A model generated the notes under the pieces. That model did no database searches. It had not been told where the DNA came from and saw nothing but the letters and a program-made list of their open reading frames with translations. Positions 62,738 through 64,000 of a stretch of DNA of 64,000 bases are shown here, piece by piece. A program made the translations under genes and the position numbers. Every line of letters begins with the position of its first letter. The first letter of the stretch is position 1. This stretch comes from Gemmatimonas aurantiaca (GTDB lineage: Bacteria; Gemmatimonadota; Gemmatimonadetes; Gemmatimonadales; Gemmatimonadaceae): the NCBI RefSeq assembly GCF_037190085.1, contig NZ_JBBCJO010000008.1:1-64000 (forward strand). The letters run 5' to 3'.

Positions 62738-63595
62738 ATGCCTTTCTCCCCTTCCACTTCCCTCTTCTACCGCGTCGACGGCCCCTCCTCCGCTCCGCCG
62801 TTACTGCTGCTGCACGGCGGCCCCGGGGCGCATCACGACTATCTGTATCCGCAGATGCTGGAGCTGGCCAAGGACTATCGTGTCTACACGTACGACCAGC
62901 GCGGAGGCGGACAGTCGAAGACCGACGATCCGACGCCCATCACGTGGGAAACCCAGGTCGGGGATCTGGGGAAACTCGTCCACGAATTCGGGCTCGTCCC
63001 CCCTACCCTCGTGGGATACTCCTGGGGCGCGCTGCTGGCCATGCTCTACGCCATCCGCAGCACGTCGGACGCATCACTGCCGGCACCGGCGCGCATGGTG
63101 CTCATCTCTCCGGCCCCCATCACGCGGAGCTGGCGGAACGAGTTCGAGGAAACCCTCGCCGCGCGAGGGCGGGGGGAGGTGATCCAGGGCATGCGCGCCG
63201 AACTGGCGGCGTCGGGACTGCGCGAACGCGATCCGGAGGCGTACCGGCAACGCAGTTTCGAGCTGAGTGTGGCGGGATATTTCCACGATCCCGCGCGGGC
63301 CACGGCGCTCACCCCGTTCCGCGTCACCGGCAAAGTCCAGCAGTCCATCTGGAACAGCCTGGGCGACTTCGATTTGCGCGAGGCGCTTTGTGCCGTCCAT
63401 TGCCCCGTGCTCGTCGTTCACGGGAATTCGGATCCCATTCCCCTCGCCTCCGCCCAGGCGGCCGCGGAGTGTCTGGGCGCCGAATTCGTGGTCCTCGACG
63501 CCTGTGGTCATGTGCCGTACGTCGAGCAGCCGGAAGCCCTGTTCGCGGCGCTGCGAACCTTCCTGGCGAAGACCACGCCGCAGACCTCGAGATAG
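62738..63595 (+). CDS. Proline iminopeptidase-like alpha/beta hydrolase (S33)
   Basis: 285 residues from ATG 62738. HGGPGAHHDYLYP (oxyanion loop HGGPG), YDQRGGGQS, the nucleophile elbow GYSWGALLAM (Ser), VHGNSDPIPL (Asp) and DACGHVPYVEQPEALF (His). HGGPG plus DQRG.G.S is the classic proline iminopeptidase signature. Cytosolic. Its leader consists almost entirely of the minisatellite array. Confidence 0.9.
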   Translation: MPFSPSTSLFYRVDGPSSAPPLLLLHGGPGAHHDYLYPQMLELAKDYRVYTYDQRGGGQSKTDDPTPITWETQVGDLGKLVHEFGLVPPTLVGYSWGALLAMLYAIRSTSDASLPAPARMVLISPAPITRSWRNEFEETLAARGRGEVIQGMRAELAASGLRERDPEAYRQRSFELSVAGYFHDPARATALTPFRVTGKVQQSIWNSLGDFDLREALCAVHCPVLVVHGNSDPIPLASAQAAAECLGAEFVVLDACGHVPYVEQPEALFAALRTFLAKTTPQTSR

Positions 63596-63628
63596 TACGC
63601 GTGGTGGCACGCGTCCGGAGTTGCCCGC

Positions 63629-64000
63629 ATGGCGTCATTCGGTTCCGTCACCCAGACCCCGCTCGGCACGATCCAGATCGACGATCGTGAGATCCGCATC
63701 ACACTCCATACGGCGCACGATGGCGTCGAATACGTGGGACGGCTGTTCTTCGCCGAAAGCGACTGGACGAACAGCGGCATCCCCGACCGGGGCGTGATCC
63801 CCGGACGGACGAGTGACGATGTGCTCGCCCTGGCGCGGGACCTGCGGCCGGACGAACTGCACCAGCGGTATCGCCGCGCCAATGCGGAGAAGCGGCGATA
63901 CCATGGGCTGCGGCAGGTCACGCTGGAACTGCTGGCGAAGGTCCGGTATCAGAACCGCGTGGCGGTGGGCATGCGCAAGGGACTGCTGGACCCGGCGGCC
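63629..64000 (+). CDS. Uncharacterised protein, truncated by the window end
   Basis: 124 residues from ATG 63629, open to the last base. MASFGSVTQTPLGTIQIDDR then EIRITLHTAHDGVEYVGRLF form a beta-rich start, followed by a helical, Arg-rich part (LRPDELHQRYRRANAEKRRY, HGLRQVTLELLAKVRYQNRV). Not recognised. It begins 33 nt after the hydrolase stop, so co-transcription is likely. Confidence 0.6.
   Translation, partial: MASFGSVTQTPLGTIQIDDREIRITLHTAHDGVEYVGRLFFAESDWTNSGIPDRGVIPGRTSDDVLALARDLRPDELHQRYRRANAEKRRYHGLRQVTLELLAKVRYQNRVAVGMRKGLLDPAA

Noticed and set aside
62482..62757. Repetitive ORFs coding GAGTTG/GSWTYG-like peptides in the minisatellite
   Set aside because: They are simple translations of the 15-bp unit in open frames and have no start context.

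Overview
The window is GC-rich chromosomal DNA of a Gram-negative bacterium that sorts surface proteins with exosortase. The near-identical PEP-CTERM tails of three secreted proteins (each contains EPSTYALMAAGL followed by an Arg cluster), lipoproteins with lipoboxes, B12-dependent MetH, VanZ/YggT neighbours and general gene style suggest Gemmatimonadota. That assignment is inference from recognised gene style, not from an rRNA. No rRNA, tRNA or CRISPR array was seen.

Layout. 1-219: start of a UDP-sugar dehydrogenase. 494-6145: a giant lipoprotein with 15 tandem Ig-like modules in an A-B-C higher-order repeat, ending in a metzincin-type protease. 6.4-7.1 kb: PEP-CTERM protein 1. 7.3-30.2 kb: an exopolysaccharide/exosortase locus. 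It holds a Wza-like export protein, a Wzc-like tyrosine kinase, a sigma54-dependent response regulator with its histidine kinase, a citrate synthase passenger gene, five glycosyltransferases, a secreted lipoprotein, a pyruvyl transferase, a flippase, an O-antigen-ligase/polymerase, an epimerase, EpsI and exosortase. 30.3-35.9 kb: two methionine-cycle genes head to head, metH and a homocysteine methyltransferase/MTHFR fusion. 35.9-43.6 kb: asparagine synthetase-like amidotransferase, acyl-CoA dehydrogenase, two hexapeptide acyltransferases, a serine hydrolase, an acyl carrier protein and an AMP-forming ligase. This looks like an accessory modification module for the polysaccharide. 43.8-44.5 kb: PEP-CTERM protein 2.

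44.7-48.7 kb is an accessory, less GC-rich island. It holds a two-gene operon of unknown function (a 578-aa protein with an ATP-cone-like segment plus a 246-aa partner), a decayed AAA/DUF234 ATPase, a truncated HipB-like gene that still has a perfect 22-bp operator-like palindrome, and a DUF433-like fragment. 48.7-64 kb: a lipoprotein with an HExxH site, VanZ and YggT proteins, an inverted-repeat element (copy 1), an endonuclease remnant, PEP-CTERM protein 3, a HigB/HigA pair with an internally deleted toxin, a fasciclin protein, a HicB/HicA pair with a frameshifted toxin, an amidohydrolase, a BtuF-like protein, inverted-repeat copy 2, a half-size TauE/SafE protein, an M42 aminopeptidase, a HEAT-repeat protein, inverted minisatellite arrays, a proline iminopeptidase-like hydrolase and a truncated last gene.

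How it fits together. All three PEP-CTERM genes carry a GG-N10-GC (-24/-12) sigma54-type promoter, and the polysaccharide locus encodes a sigma54 activator and kinase. This suggests a PrsK/PrsR-like circuit that coordinates cargo proteins with polysaccharide and exosortase. The best candidates for undescribed biology are the 578-aa/246-aa operon, the single-cysteine PEP-CTERM protein with a thioester-domain-like Cys...Gln pair, and the ACP/ligase/acyltransferase module. The toxin-antitoxin remnants share a pattern: recognisable antitoxins with broken or missing toxins.
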